DNA of 23,646 bases from Proteobacteria bacterium UBA1844 (GCA_002338615.1 DDIS01000047.1:1-23646), one strand, 5' to 3'. Positions 8,418 to 16,695 are shown, counted from the stretch's first letter. Numbers and translations: made by a program. The notes: generated from the letters alone by a model not told the origin.

Positions 8418-10421
8418 TTATCCGGTTTTCACCTGGTTGCCGGTGGGCGCGACCGTCGGTTTTGCTGTTTGTACATTGGGCGAAGTCCGGGCCAGGGTGC
8501 TCGCCTGCATCATCTCCGCCGGCAACGCGAATCCTTCCACTGTTTTTCGAAGCTGCGTTGCGAGTTCGGAAAGTTTCGAAATCGATGCCGCCGTCGCGGT
8601 CGTGGCCTTCCCGGTCTGATCGCCAATCTCGCGAAGTCGTGTTGTGCGACGCGTCACATCGGCTGCCGAGCTGGCCTGCTGGCGTGCCGAGCTCGAAATA
8701 TTCTGCACCAGGCTTGCGATCTGGTTCGACACTTGTTCAATCTCATCGAGTGCTGCGCCGGCGTTTTCCGCCAGCAGAGCCCCACCGACAACATCGGTCG
8801 TGCTGCGCTCCATTGAAACGACCGCCTCGTTCGTGTCGGCCTGAATGGTGCGGACAAGCACTTCAATTTGCTTGGTCGCATTCGTGGAACGTTCCGCGAG
8901 TCGTTGCACTTCGTCGGCGACAACGGCGAAGCCGCGGCCAGCTTCACCGGCCATCGACGCCTGAATCGATGCATTTAGCGCGAGGATATTGGTCTGCTCT
9001 GCGATGTCGTTGATCAGTTCAACGATATTGCCAATCTCCTGCGAACTCTCGCCCAGCCGCTTGATACGCTTCGAGGTTTCCTGGATCGTTTCCCGGATTG
9101 CATTCATACCGTCGATCGTACGACGCACAGCCTCACCACCCTTGTGTGCCACTTCAACAGAATGCCTTGCCACGTCCGACGAGCGTTCTGCGTTACCCGA
9201 TACCTCTTCGATTGAAGCTGCCATCGACACGATGGACTCTGTAGCAGCATTGATCTCCTTTGCCTGATTGTCTGCAGCTCGTGCCAGGTGGGCGGCCGTG
9301 TTTTCCGTTTGCTTGGTTGCCGTGTCCACCATCAATGCGGTGTCATTGACTGTCTTGACGAGTTTTCGAAGTTCTTCGATGGCGAAATTGAAAGAATCGG
9401 CAATGGTGCCTGTAATGTCTTCCGTGACAGTGGCTTCAACGGTCAAATCACCATCGGCAAGACTGCCCATTTCATCGAGCAGGCGGAGAATGGCCTGTTG
9501 ATTGCGTTCATTCTGCTCACCCTGTTCGCGCGCCGTACGTTCGAATATCGAACTTTTTGCATGCAGTATGAGCAGACCGATCAGGAGCAGGATGGAGCCC
9601 CCGATCAGACCAATCGGAATCCAGGTGTTTTTCAGGAAATCGGGCAGCAGCGATGTATCCGGGCCGGACGAGAACGCCGAGTCCAGCAGGATTTCGGCGC
9701 TTGCCGCGAGCTCTGCCTGCGTTGCCTGAAGGGAACTGACAGACGCGACGTTGCCAACCAGGGCCGCTGACTGTTCTTCCATGCTGGACAGGTTGCTGAT
9801 GACGGGGACCAGCGCATCTTCACGCGCTGCGTTGTTGAGCGCTCGAATATCGAGATCGCTGGGCTGACCATTCAGCGCATTGGCAACGTTTCTCAGGTAG
9901 CCGAGGTCCTCAGCAATGGCACTCACTGCGCTTTCGCCGCCGCCCGGGATCGTCGCTGCGGTCTGGCGGATCCGGTTGGCACGCTGCTGGAATTCCTGGA
10001 TCGCTGCAGTACTCCCTGAACGATCCAGCAAGGCGTTTGACAGGTCCACCATCAAAGCCGCATTGCGCTCGATGCTTGTCGCAGCACTGGCTACCGCCTC
10101 AACCTCAGCACGTTTGGCCAGAATCGCTGCGGCACGGGATTCCAGTTGCTGCCAGTCTGTCGAGCGACCGGGTGCCCCGGCGCGACGCAGGCGGGCAATA
10201 TCCTTCACGCTGGTGTCGAGTTCGTCAAATGCGGCGCTTTCGCCATTCAATGCACGCGCTGCTTGTGACGGGATGACTTGCGACAAAGCCGCAAGCTTCG
10301 GTGCGGCTGAGTTGCCGCCGCCTGACTGAAGGTAGATCAGCGCCGCGGCACCGACGAGCAAAAAGGCAGCAAATCCTGCCAGCGCCCGAAAAGTGGAGGT
10401 ATTGTCGATATTACTGGCCAT
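8418..10421 (-). CDS. pilJ: PilJ methyl-accepting chemotaxis receptor for type IV pili
   Basis: Receptor of 667 residues in the inner membrane. TM1 is at about 12-31, a periplasmic PilJ-type sensing region at about 32-265, TM2 at 267-287 (IPIGLIGGSILLLIGLLILH), a HAMP-like linker at about 290-355, then a long coiled-coil signalling domain. The signalling tip carries the diagnostic NDIAEQTNILALNASIQA (471-488) and GEAGRGFAVVADEVQRLAER (492-511). The ATG is preceded by AAGGTG about 5 nt away. The gene sits between pilI and chpA. In P. aeruginosa a methyltransferase gene, pilK, lies between pilJ and chpA; here there is only 29 bp, so no dedicated CheR is encoded in the operon. It probably senses pilus or surface contact, as known for PilJ. 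Confidence 0.95.
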   Translation of the reverse strand: MASNIDNTSTFRALAGFAAFLLVGAAALIYLQSGGGNSAAPKLAALSQVIPSQAARALNGESAAFDELDTSVKDIARLRRAGAPGRSTDWQQLESRAAAILAKRAEVEAVASAATSIERNAALMVDLSNALLDRSGSTAAIQEFQQRANRIRQTAATIPGGGESAVSAIAEDLGYLRNVANALNGQPSDLDIRALNNAAREDALVPVISNLSSMEEQSAALVGNVASVSSLQATQAELAASAEILLDSAFSSGPDTSLLPDFLKNTWIPIGLIGGSILLLIGLLILHAKSSIFERTAREQGEQNERNQQAILRLLDEMGSLADGDLTVEATVTEDITGTIADSFNFAIEELRKLVKTVNDTALMVDTATKQTENTAAHLARAADNQAKEINAATESIVSMAASIEEVSGNAERSSDVARHSVEVAHKGGEAVRRTIDGMNAIRETIQETSKRIKRLGESSQEIGNIVELINDIAEQTNILALNASIQASMAGEAGRGFAVVADEVQRLAERSTNATKQIEVLVRTIQADTNEAVVSMERSTTDVVGGALLAENAGAALDEIEQVSNQIASLVQNISSSARQQASSAADVTRRTTRLREIGDQTGKATTATAASISKLSELATQLRKTVEGFALPAEMMQASTLARTSPNVQTAKPTVAPTGNQVKTG

Positions 10422-10430
10422 GAATCACCT

Positions 10431-10994
10431 TCATTCCGCAGATGCCTGCAGGAACACATTGCTTTCGACTAGATCGAACAAATTGAAAACCGGCCAGGAC
10501 TGGTCGCCACGCTTGTAGCTCCCGGCGAGGAAACGTTCGCAGCGTACGACCGTCTCCGGTGTTTCATTTGCAAATTCGTGCTCCATGAAGCGCCGGAACC
10601 CCTGGACCTCGTCAACGACAATACCAGCCGGAACTTCACGATGATTAACTGAAATAACGCGTGTTGTGCGACGCAAAGTCGTGCGTCCGCTGCCGAGCAT
10701 GAGCTTCAGATCGACCAGCGGCAACAAATGGCCTCGCAGGTTGGCGATACCCAGCATCCACCGCGATGCTCCGGGGACACGCGTCATCGAGTCCGGCAGC
10801 ATCAGGACTTCGCGAACCTGGTCGCGGGCCGCGACAAACTGCTCCTCGCCCATGCGAAAGCCGACGCCGACCCATTCGGACGGCAGCGAACTCGAGCCAT
10901 GCCCGGCGTGAGCCACGCGGCTGCGCTGCTCCATTTCGGCCAGCAACTCAAAAGGTTGTTCAACGAGTGCCGCCAGGTCTGCGGAACTACTCAT
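10431..10994 (-). CDS. pilI: PilI, CheW-type adaptor linking PilJ to ChpA
   Basis: A 187-residue protein with a ~40-residue leader (FELLAEMEQRSR, a short helical segment) before a complete CheW domain at about 40-180. Core motifs are WVGVGFRMGEEQFVAARDQV (41-60), RWMLGIANLRGHLLPLVDLK (78-97), GIVVDEVQGFRRF (124-136) and a final WPVFNLFDLVES. It is expected to bridge the receptor PilJ and the kinase ChpA. The ATG follows the pilH stop directly (TGAATG), so translation is coupled, and the stop lies 9 bp before the pilJ start. Confidence 0.93.
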   Translation of the reverse strand: MSSSADLAALVEQPFELLAEMEQRSRVAHAGHGSSSLPSEWVGVGFRMGEEQFVAARDQVREVLMLPDSMTRVPGASRWMLGIANLRGHLLPLVDLKLMLGSGRTTLRRTTRVISVNHREVPAGIVVDEVQGFRRFMEHEFANETPETVVRCERFLAGSYKRGDQSWPVFNLFDLVESNVFLQASAE

Positions 10995-11360
10995 TCAGGC
11001 AGCCATCACCGTGTTGATCATCGCAATGAGGTCTTTGCCGGCGACGGGTTTGACGAGATATTCGACGGCACCCTGGCGCATGCCCCAGATCTTGTCCGTT
11101 TCCTGATCCTTGGTTGTAATCATGATGACCGGAATCGACGAGGTCATCGGGTCCTTGGTGAGCTGGCGAGTCGCCTGGAAACCGTTCATGCCGGGCATGA
11201 CGACGTCCATCAAGATGCAGTCCGGCCTCGCAGTCCGGGCGGCTTTGACGCCCTCCTCGCCGCTGTCGGCGACCAGCGTATCGAAACCGGCCTTTTCCAG
11301 CATATTCTGGAACAAATGCAATTCTGTAGGCGAATCATCAATGATGAGTACACGTGCCAT
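10995..11360 (-). CDS. pilH: PilH single-domain response regulator
   Basis: Stand-alone CheY-like receiver of 121 residues with no output domain. Acidic pocket D8/D9 (LIIDDSPTE), phospho-acceptor D52 (CILMDVVMPGMNG), switch residues T82/T83 (MITTKDQETDKIWG) and K104 (EYLVKPV) are all present. The sequence MITTKDQETDKIWGMRQGA is typical of PilH. In P. aeruginosa PilH is associated with pilus retraction or with draining phosphate from the pathway. It lies second in the operon, 10 bp after pilG and directly before pilI. Confidence 0.94.
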   Translation of the reverse strand: MARVLIIDDSPTELHLFQNMLEKAGFDTLVADSGEEGVKAARTARPDCILMDVVMPGMNGFQATRQLTKDPMTSSIPVIMITTKDQETDKIWGMRQGAVEYLVKPVAGKDLIAMINTVMAA

Positions 11361-11370
11361 CGTCTAATCC

Positions 11371-11763
11371 TCAATGAATCTGGTTGGAAATCGCACCCAG
11401 CAGTTCATCTTTGGTGAACGGTTTGGTGAGGTATTGTTCTGAGCCGACGATGCGTCCTCGGGCACGGTCGAAGAGACCGTCCTTGCTGGACAGCATGATG
11501 ACCGGGGTCTCCTTGAAGACCTTATTGTGCTTGATCAGCGAGCAGGTCTCATAACCGTCGAGCCTGGGCATCATGATATCGACGAAAATAAGGTCCGGCT
11601 GGTGATCAGCTATCTTCGACAGGGCGTCAAATCCATCGATCGCCGTGAACACCTGGCAACCTTCTTTGGTAAGCAAGGTTTCGGCTGTTCTGCGGATGGT
11701 CTTGCTGTCGTCTACGACAAGTATTTTTAGCCCATTCAGGCTTCGGGATGCGTTACCGGACAC
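11371..11763 (-). CDS. pilG: PilG single-domain response regulator
   Basis: Receiver-only response regulator, first gene of the pil-chp operon. Counted from the TTG at 11766, key residues are D19/D20 (ILVVDDSKTIRR), phospho-acceptor D63 (IFVDIMMPRLDGYE), S93/S94 (MLSSKDGLFDRARG) and K115 (YLTKPFTKDEL); subtract one for the start used here. PilG is known to promote pilus extension and twitching. There is no ATG at the 5' end: GTG at 11763 is preferred because GGGGA lies about 6 nt upstream, with TTG at 11766 as the alternative. The rare start may keep PilG levels low relative to later genes. It is divergent from gshB across a roughly 160 bp intergenic region. Confidence 0.94.
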   Translation of the reverse strand: MSGNASRSLNGLKILVVDDSKTIRRTAETLLTKEGCQVFTAIDGFDALSKIADHQPDLIFVDIMMPRLDGYETCSLIKHNKVFKETPVIMLSSKDGLFDRARGRIVGSEQYLTKPFTKDELLGAISNQIH

Positions 11764-11922
11764 CAATTTTCCCCAGATTGAAAAACGATTTTTACCATAT
11801 TGACATAAGTCCTGCTACGACGCGCGCCAGCTTGTGCAAAATCATGATATTTCGGGCGCTTACGACGATTTTCACGGTATAGTTGGCCGCTTCTCGCTGA
11901 TTTGATACAAGAACCCGAACGC
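11764..11922. promoter_or_regulatory. Divergent control region between pilG and gshB
   Basis: Largest gap on the left half of the window, and AT-richer than its surroundings. It must hold the promoters of the pilG operon (minus) and the gshB operon (plus). On the plus strand TATAGT at 11878-11883 is a good -10 candidate for gshB, but no convincing -35 hexamer lies at the right distance. On the minus strand I could not settle on a sigma-70 pair. Placement by gene orientation is secure; the exact elements are not. Confidence 0.4.
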
Positions 11923-12876
11923 ATGCCTCCAAAAGCGCTGAATGTCGGCATCATCATGGACCCCATCGGTTCAATTACGCCGAAAAAAGACTCGTCATTC
12001 GCAATGTTGCTGGAAGCCACGCGCCGTGGCGCCAGGATTCACTATTTCGAGCAACAAGATCTGCGCATGGTATCGGGGACGGCAATCGGCGTCACAACAC
12101 GACTCACAGTTTCGGACAATTACGATGACTGGTTCGAGTTTGGCGAGCGAGGCGAGGTTGAGCTGGGCGACCTCGACGTGATCCTGATGCGCAAGGATCC
12201 GCCGTTCGACATGGAATATGTTTATACAACTTACATCCTCGATCGCGCCAAACTTGCCGGAGCGCTGGTTGTAAATGCGCCGCAGGCGCTCAGGGACATG
12301 AACGAAAAGGCTTACACGGCCTGGTTCCCCGATTGCACACCGCTGACGCTTGTTACGCGCTCAATGGCACAGATGAAATCTTTCCTTGGCGAGCACAGGC
12401 GTATCGTCGTCAAGCCCCTGGACGGCATGGGCGGGCGTTCGATCTTTGTCGTCAACCAGGGCGACAATAATGCCAATGTGATTTTTGAAACATTGACGGA
12501 TTACGGCAAGCGCTTTGCGATGGCGCAGGTCTACATCCCCGAAATCACTCTTGGCGACAAACGCATTCTGCTCATTGACGGGGAGCCGGTTCCCTACGCG
12601 CTCGCACGCATCCCGACGGGCGACGACAATCGCGGCAACATCGTGGCCGGCGCCACGACCAAAGGGCAGCCCTTGTCGGCCGGCGATTTGCGAATTTGTG
12701 AACAGGTGGGCCCGGTATTACGTGACCAGGGCGTATTATTTGCCGGCATCGACGTCATTGGGGATTACATGACCGAAGTCAACGTCACAAGCCCGACTGG
12801 TATCCGCGAACTGGATCGTCAGTTCGACCTGAATATTGCCGGCCTGATGTTCGATGCGATTGAAAGAAAGTTGTGA
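11923..12876 (+). CDS. gshB: Glutathione synthetase
   Basis: ATP-grasp ligase that joins gamma-glutamylcysteine and glycine to make glutathione in the cytosol. From the ATG at 11923 the protein has 317 residues, close to E. coli GshB (about 315). Family motifs are the N-terminal GIIMDPIGSITPKKDSSFAM (9-28), LMRKDPPFDMEYVY (88-101), the glycine-rich ATP loop KPLDGMGGRSIF (164-175), GDKRILLIDGEPV (211-223) and the metal-binding AGIDVIGDYMTEVNVTSPTG (274-293). An in-frame TTG at 11902 would add seven residues but does not fit the family length. It is the first gene of the plus-strand operon and overlaps the next start codon by 4 bp (GTGA). Confidence 0.96.
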   Translation: MPPKALNVGIIMDPIGSITPKKDSSFAMLLEATRRGARIHYFEQQDLRMVSGTAIGVTTRLTVSDNYDDWFEFGERGEVELGDLDVILMRKDPPFDMEYVYTTYILDRAKLAGALVVNAPQALRDMNEKAYTAWFPDCTPLTLVTRSMAQMKSFLGEHRRIVVKPLDGMGGRSIFVVNQGDNNANVIFETLTDYGKRFAMAQVYIPEITLGDKRILLIDGEPVPYALARIPTGDDNRGNIVAGATTKGQPLSAGDLRICEQVGPVLRDQGVLFAGIDVIGDYMTEVNVTSPTGIRELDRQFDLNIAGLMFDAIERKL

Positions 12877-13781
12877 AGTACACGCTCGAAACCGATCCGC
12901 TCGACGAAATGCGCCTTGTCGCTCCGGCAGTCCCGGATCGCTTGCCGGCCATGCTGTTCCTCGCCGCATTGATTCACGGCATCCTGATCATCGGCATTAC
13001 CTTCAACGCGGAAATTGCCGACCAGTTTGCCAGCGCAATTTCCCTGGAAGTCACGATCGTTGCCGACCCGGACCAGCGGATTGATCGGCCTGATGAGGCG
13101 GCCTACCTGGCACAGGCAAGTCAGCAGGGTGGCGGCAACACGACCGAGCAGGTCCGGCCTGCAGCACCTTTGCAAAGCGCAATGCCTGTGGATAACGAGG
13201 GACGGGATGACGGCAACGCGCTGCTCGACGCCGAGGTGCACGAACAGGCAGCGGACGAACTGCTGGCAACCGAGAATTCAAGCGATCGCCCGGTTGAAAT
13301 CGACCCGCGCTCCGATCCCGAGCCCGACAGCTCGACAGCCATCGCGATGGAGGCCGGTCGCGAGCAGACCCTGCCGCTACCCCAGGAAGATGAGGCAACG
13401 ATGCTGATCCGGGACGATGAACCGAGACAGCTGATCGTCAGCGCCGATACGCGCGAGTCGGTCATTGCCGCCTATCTCGACAACTGGAAGCGGCGTGTCG
13501 AAGCCGTTGGCCGTTCCTACCTGCCACAGCTTGGCAAGCTTGAGAATATTTCCGGGAGCCCGACCGTGATGGTTGCAATCGATGCATCCGGCGACCTCAG
13601 CGAAGCCGTTATCCGTAAAACCAGCGGTTCCACGGTGCTCGACCTCGCGGCACTCGACATTCTGCACCGGGCATCGCCATTCGATCCGTTTCCGGTGGAG
13701 GTCACGGCTGAGTACGACATCGTGCGATTCGAATACAAGTGGCTATTCACCGATCAGCTCATGTCGGGCACGGCCGAATAA
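12873..13781 (+). CDS. TonB-like energy transducer (TonB3 type)
   Basis: A 302-residue protein with a short cytosolic N-terminus, one membrane anchor at about 24-44 (LPAMLFLAALIHGILIIGIT), a long periplasmic linker at about 60-190, and a TonB C-terminal domain at about 200-293 (YLDNWKRRVEAVGRSYLP, then SPTVMVAIDASGDLSEAVI and SGSTVLDLAALDILHRASPF). TonB proteins couple the proton motive force to outer-membrane processes. The gshB-algH position is that of P. aeruginosa tonB3, which is needed for twitching, and the neighbouring pilus operon fits this. The linker is unusually acidic and poor in Pro-Lys repeats. No exbB or exbD is nearby. Start GTG at 12873 overlaps the gshB stop. Confidence 0.85.
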   Translation: MKYTLETDPLDEMRLVAPAVPDRLPAMLFLAALIHGILIIGITFNAEIADQFASAISLEVTIVADPDQRIDRPDEAAYLAQASQQGGGNTTEQVRPAAPLQSAMPVDNEGRDDGNALLDAEVHEQAADELLATENSSDRPVEIDPRSDPEPDSSTAIAMEAGREQTLPLPQEDEATMLIRDDEPRQLIVSADTRESVIAAYLDNWKRRVEAVGRSYLPQLGKLENISGSPTVMVAIDASGDLSEAVIRKTSGSTVLDLAALDILHRASPFDPFPVEVTAEYDIVRFEYKWLFTDQLMSGTAE

Positions 13782-13830
13782 GCGCTGACGGCAACTTGTG
13801 CCGGCGAGCGGGAGCACCGATACTGCAGAT

Positions 13831-14394
13831 ATGGAAGCTGATCGATCACTAACGAATCAATTACTTATCGCCATGCCGGGCATGGCCGACCCGAATTTCA
13901 GCACTACCGTCACGCTCATCTGTGAACATAACGAGGAAGGCGCGCTCGGCATCATCATCAACCGTCCGCTGAATCTGAAGTTGTCCGGCCTGTTCGACCA
14001 GCTCGCCGTTACCGACGCGGACCCCAAAGCATCGGAAAATCCGGTCGTTTCCGGCGGTCCGGTCGGTACCGAACGCGGCTTTGTCCTGCATGACAAAAAT
14101 CACCGCTTTGAAAATACGCTCTCTGTGTCCGAGGACATTCAGCTGACGTTTTCGCGGGATGTTATCGACGCGATGGCAGAAGGCCATGGCCCTGACAAGG
14201 CGCTGGTCGCCATTGGCTACGCTGGCTGGGAGGCAGGGCAGCTGGAAGAAGAGATGCTCGCCAACTCCTGGCTCAGTGTCGCCGCTACGCCCGAACTGGT
14301 CTTTGATACCCCGTTTGAAGAGCGCTGGAACTCGGCTGCTCGATCGTTGGGCGTCGACATGGCCAGCCTGTCTGCGGATGCCGGTCACGCCTGA
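13831..14394 (+). CDS. algH: YqgE/AlgH family protein
   Basis: UPF0301 (DUF179) family, 187 residues from the ATG at 13831, the same length as E. coli YqgE. Clear family motifs are NQLLIAMPGMADPNFSTTV (residues 9-27), LICEHNEEGALGIIINRPL (29-47), VVSGGPVGTERGFVLH and FSRDVIDAMAEGHGPDKALVAIGYAGW. The molecular function is not established; the Pseudomonas name AlgH comes from effects on alginate regulation. An in-frame GTG at 13798 would extend it by 11 residues, with no family support. It lies after the tonB gene and overlaps ruvX by 17 bp in another frame, the common yqgE-ruvX pairing. Confidence 0.93.
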   Translation: MEADRSLTNQLLIAMPGMADPNFSTTVTLICEHNEEGALGIIINRPLNLKLSGLFDQLAVTDADPKASENPVVSGGPVGTERGFVLHDKNHRFENTLSVSEDIQLTFSRDVIDAMAEGHGPDKALVAIGYAGWEAGQLEEEMLANSWLSVAATPELVFDTPFEERWNSAARSLGVDMASLSADAGHA

Positions 14395-14821
14395 CTTGGC
14401 CCGGCCCCGCACTATCCTTGCCTTTGACTTCGGACTTCGTCGCATCGGGGTAGCGGTCGGCCAGGACGTCACCGGGTCGGCCAGCCCGCTGGGCGTTCTG
14501 GCAAACCGCGATGGCAGGGTGGATCACGGCGCCATTGCAGCACTCATCAGGGAATGGCAGCCAACCGGCATCGTGGTCGGCATGCCATCGCACGCCGACG
14601 GCTCGCGAAGCGACCTCAGTGAAGCCGTCGATGAATTCATCGACGAATTGCAGCGCTATGGTCTCAAGGTCGAAACGGTTGACGAACGCTATACCTCGGT
14701 CGAAGCGGAGCAAGTCCTGAAAGACGCCCGGGTCGCCGGGTCCCGAGGGCGCATTTCAAAGGAAACGATTGACAGCGCCGCCGCTGTATTTATCGCTGAA
14801 AGATACTTCTCATCTGGGTAG
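14378..14821 (+). CDS. ruvX: RuvX/YqgF RNase H-fold nuclease
   Basis: Putative Holliday-junction resolvase, also linked to 16S rRNA 5'-end maturation, 147 residues. The RNase H-like acidic residues are visible: D17 in AFDFGLRRIGVAVG, E103 in VDERYTSVEAE and D132 in ETIDSAAAVFIAERY. The GIVVGMPSHADGSRSDLS segment is also typical. The reading frame is open upstream for another 73 codons, but that part lies inside algH. The ATG at 14378 puts the conserved first strand at the usual place. It overlaps the algH end by 17 bp and precedes pyrB by 12 bp. Confidence 0.94.
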   Translation: MPVTPDLARPRTILAFDFGLRRIGVAVGQDVTGSASPLGVLANRDGRVDHGAIAALIREWQPTGIVVGMPSHADGSRSDLSEAVDEFIDELQRYGLKVETVDERYTSVEAEQVLKDARVAGSRGRISKETIDSAAAVFIAERYFSSG

Positions 14822-14833
14822 AATGCCCCCGCC

Positions 14834-15808
14834 ATGGAGCCAGACGACACAACACTGCAGTTCGACAAGCATGGAAACCTGCGGCACCTGATATCGCTCC
14901 GCGGGCTGACAGCGGAGCTTTTGACCGAACTGCTTGACGATGCCGAGGGCTACCTGACGGAGGCCGGCGCTCTGCCGGCCCGTGATGAATCGCTTGCCGG
15001 CCGTACCATCGGCAATCTTTTTTTCGAACCGAGTACGCGTACGCGCGCATCATTTGATCTCGCCGGTCGCAGGCTCGGCGCGGATGTCCTGAACCTCGAC
15101 GTCAATACCTCATCACGAAAAAAAGGCGAGAGCATTCTCGACACCATTTACACGCTGGAGGCCATGCACGTTGACATCATGGTCGTCCGCGATGCAGGCG
15201 ACGGTGTGCCCGCATACATCGCGCGTCATGTAAAAGATCACGTCAGCGTCCTGAACGCCGGCGAGTCCGACGTGTCACATCCAACGCAGGGGCTACTCGA
15301 CCTGCTGACGATTCGCCAGCACAAGGCTGACTTCAGGAACATGACGGTCGCAATTGTCGGCGACATCCAGCACTCGCGTGTTGCACGGTCGGCATCCGAG
15401 GCATTGCAGATCATGGGCGTTGGCGAATTGCGATTAATTTCACCGCCGGCGCTTGCACCAGACCCGGAACGGTTTCCGGGTGCGCGCATTGTTGACAACA
15501 TTGCCGAAGGACTGAAGGACGCCGACGTTGTTATGGCACTGAGAATCCAGCGCGAGCGCATTGGAAATCTCGATGGTGTGCCTGGCATCGACGAATATTA
15601 TGCGAATTACGGTGTCAATCACGAGAACATCAAGTACGCCAAAGCCAATGCCATCATCATGCATCCGGGCCCGATGAATCGCGGCATCGAAATCGAAGGT
15701 GCACTCGCCGATGGACCGCGATCCGTGATCACCAGGCAAGTGACCAATGGTGTTGCGGTGCGCATGGCCGTGCTAAATCGTATCGGCAAGATGATGGACG
15801 CCCGTTGA
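14834..15808 (+). CDS. pyrB: Aspartate carbamoyltransferase catalytic subunit
   Basis: Second step of pyrimidine synthesis: carbamoyl phosphate plus aspartate gives carbamoyl aspartate. The protein has 324 residues. Active-site elements are present: the carbamoyl-phosphate loop FFEPSTRTRASF (63-74), the SSRKKGES lid (93-100), R119, HPTQ (149-152), R182 in GDIQHSRVARS, R237 in ALRIQRERI and HPGPMNRGIEI (277-287). The HPTQ region reads NAGESDVSHPTQGLLDL, a less usual version of NAGDG....HPTQALLDL. Neither pyrI, pyrR nor the inactive dihydroorotase gene that follows pyrB in Pseudomonas is found here. The stop codon overlaps the next start (TTGA). Confidence 0.94.
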   Translation: MEPDDTTLQFDKHGNLRHLISLRGLTAELLTELLDDAEGYLTEAGALPARDESLAGRTIGNLFFEPSTRTRASFDLAGRRLGADVLNLDVNTSSRKKGESILDTIYTLEAMHVDIMVVRDAGDGVPAYIARHVKDHVSVLNAGESDVSHPTQGLLDLLTIRQHKADFRNMTVAIVGDIQHSRVARSASEALQIMGVGELRLISPPALAPDPERFPGARIVDNIAEGLKDADVVMALRIQRERIGNLDGVPGIDEYYANYGVNHENIKYAKANAIIMHPGPMNRGIEIEGALADGPRSVITRQVTNGVAVRMAVLNRIGKMMDAR

Positions 15809-16695
15809 AGACTGCCGCACAGAAAAAAGCGCAACAGAATCGCGGCACGATTTTCATCGAAAACGGCAGCTTGTTGAAGGTCGAGGAGTTTCCCAGTGAT
15901 CAGTTCATCATGCGAATTCGATCGCCCAAATGCGCCGCCGCAGCCAGACCTGGCAGTTTCGTGCATGTGAGCTGTGACGAGACGCTGCCAATGCGGCGAC
16001 CTTTGTCGATCATGCGCGTTGACGACGATTGTATCGAGATTCTCTACAAGATCGTCGGCGACGGGCTGCGTTGGCTGTCAAAAAAACGGCCGGGTGATTC
16101 GATCAGCGTGCTCGGCCCGATTGGACAACCATTCCAACTTCATGCAGAGCGCCCAAACACACTACTGATTGGCGGTGGCGTCGGCATACCCCCGATGGTC
16201 TTTATCGCGGACTATCTTCGACAAAACCCGTCCAACTGGAATCCGATTGCGATACTGGGATCGGAAATCCCGTTTCCGTTTGCGTATCGCGCATCGACAC
16301 TGGCAACGCCCTGGACTGATGACGCCGTCAACGCCACGATGCCATTGTTTGAAGAATGGGGTATTCCCTGTCGACTGGCAACGCTGGCCGGGTACAGCGG
16401 TTGTTATGATGGATATGTCACCGAACTCGCCGATCGATGGCTATCGACACTGAGTGCCGGCGAGCTTGCGAAAACGGAAGTTTTCGGCTGCGGACCGACG
16501 CCAATGCTGAAAGCCGTTGCCGAGCTGGCAGCCAACTACGACCTCCCTTGCCAGGTTTCGCTGGAAGAGTTCATGGCCTGTGCGGTTGGCGGATGCGCGG
16601 GATGTGCCGTGAAGATCGAAACACCGAACGGTGAGGCGATGCAACGGGTTTGCGTCGACGGCCCGGTTTTCGATGCGTCGACTGTCGTTTGGTAG
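15805..16695 (+). CDS. PyrK-like dihydroorotate dehydrogenase electron-transfer subunit
   Basis: Ferredoxin-reductase-like protein of 296 residues. An FAD-binding barrel contains MRRPLSIM (63-70), an NAD-binding fold has LIGGGVGIPPMVF (121-133) and FGCGPTPML (227-235), and the C-terminus has a [2Fe-2S] cysteine set C259-X4-C264-X2-C267-X15-C283 inside EEFMACAVGGCAGCAVK. This arrangement is that of PyrK, which carries electrons from class 1B dihydroorotate dehydrogenase to NAD+. The barrel is preceded by an N-terminal extension of about 15 residues. The TTG start at 15805 overlaps the pyrB stop; no in-frame ATG lies near the 5' end. No pyrD is visible. Related sulfide or glutamate synthase-type reductases are possible, but the pyrB linkage favours a pyrimidine role. 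Confidence 0.8.
   Translation: MKTAAQKKAQQNRGTIFIENGSLLKVEEFPSDQFIMRIRSPKCAAAARPGSFVHVSCDETLPMRRPLSIMRVDDDCIEILYKIVGDGLRWLSKKRPGDSISVLGPIGQPFQLHAERPNTLLIGGGVGIPPMVFIADYLRQNPSNWNPIAILGSEIPFPFAYRASTLATPWTDDAVNATMPLFEEWGIPCRLATLAGYSGCYDGYVTELADRWLSTLSAGELAKTEVFGCGPTPMLKAVAELAANYDLPCQVSLEEFMACAVGGCAGCAVKIETPNGEAMQRVCVDGPVFDASTVVW

Noticed and set aside
7756..8619. Open frame of 287 codons on the plus strand across the chpA start and pilJ end
   Set aside because: It is antisense to two well-supported genes, has no recognisable motifs, and long antisense frames are expected in GC-rich coding DNA.
11800..11805. TTGACA in the pilG-gshB gap as a -35 box for gshB
   Set aside because: No acceptable -10 sequence lies 15-19 bp downstream; the region there is CGCGCG-rich.
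11813..11832. Minus-strand TGGCGCG...GTAGCA as a sigma-54 promoter for pilG
   Set aside because: The GG and GC elements are 11 rather than 10 bp apart, and the -12 half is a poor match.
14159..14377. N-terminal extension of ruvX by 73 codons
   Set aside because: It lies inside algH in another frame; RuvX proteins begin close to the FDFG strand, as with the ATG at 14378.
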